A DNA stretch of 8,142 nucleotides, taken from G001797105 sp964528155. GTDB taxonomy: Bacteria; Chloroflexota; Anaerolineae; Anaerolineales; E44-bin32. The stretch spans positions 1-8,142 of the forward strand of contig CAZGRL010000143.1 of the NCBI GenBank assembly GCA_964528155.1, given 5' to 3'. Below are positions 6,700 through 8,142 of the stretch, one piece after another. A program made the position numbers and the translations under genes. The notes beneath the pieces were generated by a model. That model had not been told where the DNA came from and ran no database searches. It saw only the letters and a list, made by a program, of their open reading frames with translations. How positions within the stretch are numbered: position 1 is the first letter of the stretch; every line of letters starts with the position of its first letter.

Positions 6700-7035
6700 G
6701 TGCGGATCGTCATTGTCGGCGGGACAGGTCGTATCGGCACCTACCTAGTGCTGATGTCAGTCGAGGCCGGCCATGAGGCGACACCGAGCAGTGGTTGGCT
6801 CGGTGAATCTCTCTCCGACTCACCCTGCGCAGTGTCAGGCGATTCGAAGAGGCGCTGCTTGTGGTCGAAGCCGATCCACTGCGACGAGCCGGGGTCCATT
6901 GAGGAGGGCGCCGCGACTCGATGCGGTCGAGCAAGCCACGGCGTTTACATCCCTTGGCAATACGCGAACGGCACCAATTCGATGGGAGGCCAAGACAGGT
7001 GGGGCGATCGCGGCGCATCTTCAGGAGCAGGCTCA
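6700..7035 (+). pseudogene. Remnant of an NAD-dependent epimerase/dehydratase N-terminus
   Basis: Starting at GTG 6700, preceded by AAGGG at 6691-6695, the first 27 codons read as a Rossmann-fold N-terminus of the extended SDR type: a beta strand RIVIV, the dinucleotide-binding GGTGRIG, then TYLV and EAGHE. Members of this family run to about 300 residues. Here the similarity stops near position 6780 and the following 85 codons look like no epimerase in any frame, although the frame stays open into the GH51 gene. The simplest reading is a decayed or internally deleted sugar-nucleotide epimerase or dehydrogenase gene. A frame on the same strand (6773-7051) ends in a plausible-looking helical segment but I do not recognise it. 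A real fusion to GH51 is unlikely, because GH51 has its own good ribosome-binding site. Confidence 0.5.
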
Positions 7036-8142
7036 ATGTCAGGAACGGTAGGATTCACGCTCGATCCCGATCTTAGGACTGGCACGGTCGACCCGCGTCT
7101 GTTCGGATCGTTCGTCGAGCATCTTGGGCGGGCAGTTTATGGGGGGATCTATGAGCCGGGTCACCCCTCTGCAGACCGGGATGGTTTCCGTCAGGATGTC
7201 ATGGAACTGGTCAGAGGAATGGGCGTTTCCCTTGTCCGATATCCGGGGGGCAATTTCGTGTCGGGGTACAACTGGGAAGATGGGATTGGCCCCAAGAGCC
7301 AGCGCCCTCGCCGGCTGGACCTGGCCTGGAAATCCATCGAAACGAATGAAGTGGGGATCGGTGAGTTTGCTACTTGGTGTCACAAGGTGGGGGCCGAGGC
7401 GATGATCACGGTCAACCTGGGAACGCGCGGAGCGAATGAAGCCCGCCAACTGGTTGAGTACTGCAATCATCCGGGTGGCACAAACTGGAGCGATCAACGC
7501 GCCAAGAATGGATTCAAAGAGCCCCATAACGTCCGCCTGTGGTGCTTGGGGAACGAGATGGACGGTAACTGGCAGATCGGCCATAAGACGGCGGAAGAAT
7601 ACGCCCGTCTGGCCTGTGAGACGGCCAAAGTGATGAAGTGGGTCGACCCCGGTATTGAACTCGTAGCTTGCGGCAGCTCATACTTCCGAATGCCGACCTT
7701 TCCCGAATGGGAAGAGACGGTGCTCACGGAGACGTACGACCTGGTAGACTACATCTCTCTTCACGCCTATCTAGGCAACTGCGATGACGATATTTCGCAC
7801 TACCTGGCCAAACCGCTGGAAATGGACCGCTACATCGCCGCAGTTGTGAATGCCTGTGACCATGTCCAGGCCAAGAGACGCAGTAAGAAAGCCATCATGC
7901 TGTCGTTCGATGAGTGGAACGTGGTCCACGGATGGGAGGAGCCGGAGGCGATGAGAGCCAGACCCTGGTCGGTTGCTCCTCCCCTCCTGGAGGAGGTCCA
8001 CACTCTAGCGGATGCGCTAGTTGTCGGAGGAATGCTGATCTGCCTGCTGAAACACAGCGACCGGGTAAGAGTCGCCTGCCTGGCGCAACTAGTACCCGAT
8101 TTCATAACTTCTGTTACGTATTATGACTGGCGTTCCTCGCCC
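7036..8142 (+). CDS. abfA: GH51 alpha-L-arabinofuranosidase, 3' end incomplete
   Basis: This retaining glycosidase releases terminal alpha-L-arabinofuranose from arabino-oligosaccharides, probably in the cytoplasm since no signal peptide is present. ATG 7036 has AGGAG at 7023-7027, 8 nt upstream, and begins right where family similarity begins. Signature blocks run in order: GSFVEHLGRAVYGGIYEPG (24-42, Glu28), RYPGGNFVSGYNW (68-80), LGNEMDG with acid/base Glu174, ISLHAY (His243, Tyr245), and SFDEWN with nucleophile Glu293. These match Geobacillus AbfA numbering (Glu175, Glu294) with an offset of one. The frame reaches the window edge without a stop at 369 codons, against about 500 in the family, so the C-terminal beta-sandwich is not seen. 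Similarity is excellent to LAQLV (residues 349-353, ending at 8094) and then stops, although the frame stays open. The gene may be broken there. Confidence 0.9.
   Translation, partial: MSGTVGFTLDPDLRTGTVDPRLFGSFVEHLGRAVYGGIYEPGHPSADRDGFRQDVMELVRGMGVSLVRYPGGNFVSGYNWEDGIGPKSQRPRRLDLAWKSIETNEVGIGEFATWCHKVGAEAMITVNLGTRGANEARQLVEYCNHPGGTNWSDQRAKNGFKEPHNVRLWCLGNEMDGNWQIGHKTAEEYARLACETAKVMKWVDPGIELVACGSSYFRMPTFPEWEETVLTETYDLVDYISLHAYLGNCDDDISHYLAKPLEMDRYIAAVVNACDHVQAKRRSKKAIMLSFDEWNVVHGWEEPEAMRARPWSVAPPLLEEVHTLADALVVGGMLICLLKHSDRVRVACLAQLVPDFITSVTYYDWRSSP
8095..8142. other. Sequence unrelated to GH51 at the window end
   Basis: In GH51 enzymes LAQLV is followed by an NVIAPI-like segment. Here the next 16 codons read PDFITSVTYYDW and so on, and neither of the other two frames restores the family sequence, so a single-base frameshift does not explain it. 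The first part of the stretch is more AT-rich than the gene before it. It could be the edge of an inserted element, a deletion junction or a misassembled contig end. Too little is visible to choose. Confidence 0.5.

Noticed and set aside
8104..8142. ATAACTTC and neighbouring AT-rich bases resembling part of a loxP-like recombination site
   Set aside because: Only a few bases agree and the inverted partner arm is absent; there is no support for a recombination site.

Overview
The window looks like a carbohydrate-utilisation locus from a bacterium, most likely of the Chloroflexota (Anaerolineae-like). This lineage call is an inference. It rests on the binding protein, which has a Tat-type lipoprotein signal followed by a long Ala/Pro/Thr/Gly linker, on the transporter genes being split from their ATPase, and on moderately GC-rich coding sequence. 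All supported genes are on the + strand.

Layout. Positions 1-362 carry a textbook promoter (TTGACA, 17 nt, TATAAT), with a perfect 16-bp palindrome of LacI-family operator type over the expected transcription start. A structured leader of about 265 nt follows. Three genes for a CUT1-type sugar ABC importer come next: a Tat/lipoprotein solute-binding protein (363-1751), a MalF-like permease (2163-3083) and a MalG-like permease (3112-4050). No ATPase is present, so a shared MsmX/UgpC-type ATPase elsewhere is expected. The 411-nt gap between the binding protein and the first permease holds a perfect 16-bp inverted repeat and further hairpins, one of which covers the only ribosome-binding-like sequence of the permease gene.

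After a 559-nt gap with no recognisable gene comes a complete GH127 (DUF1680) beta-L-arabinofuranosidase (4610-6520) with its Glu/Cys catalytic and zinc-site residues intact. Positions 6521-7035 look degraded; they contain an NAD-dependent epimerase N-terminus that loses its identity after about 27 codons. The last gene, 7036 to the window edge, is a GH51 alpha-L-arabinofuranosidase with both catalytic glutamates. It has no stop inside the window, and its family similarity stops abruptly at about 8094, which suggests a junction, a truncation or an assembly fault.

Together the genes suggest import of L-arabinose-containing oligosaccharides across the membrane and cytoplasmic removal of both beta- and alpha-linked L-arabinofuranose, under a sugar-responsive repressor encoded elsewhere. 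Each component belongs to a known family. The less ordinary parts are the control structures, the decayed stretch before the GH51 gene and the break at its end. I found no tRNA, rRNA, CRISPR array or complete insertion sequence.
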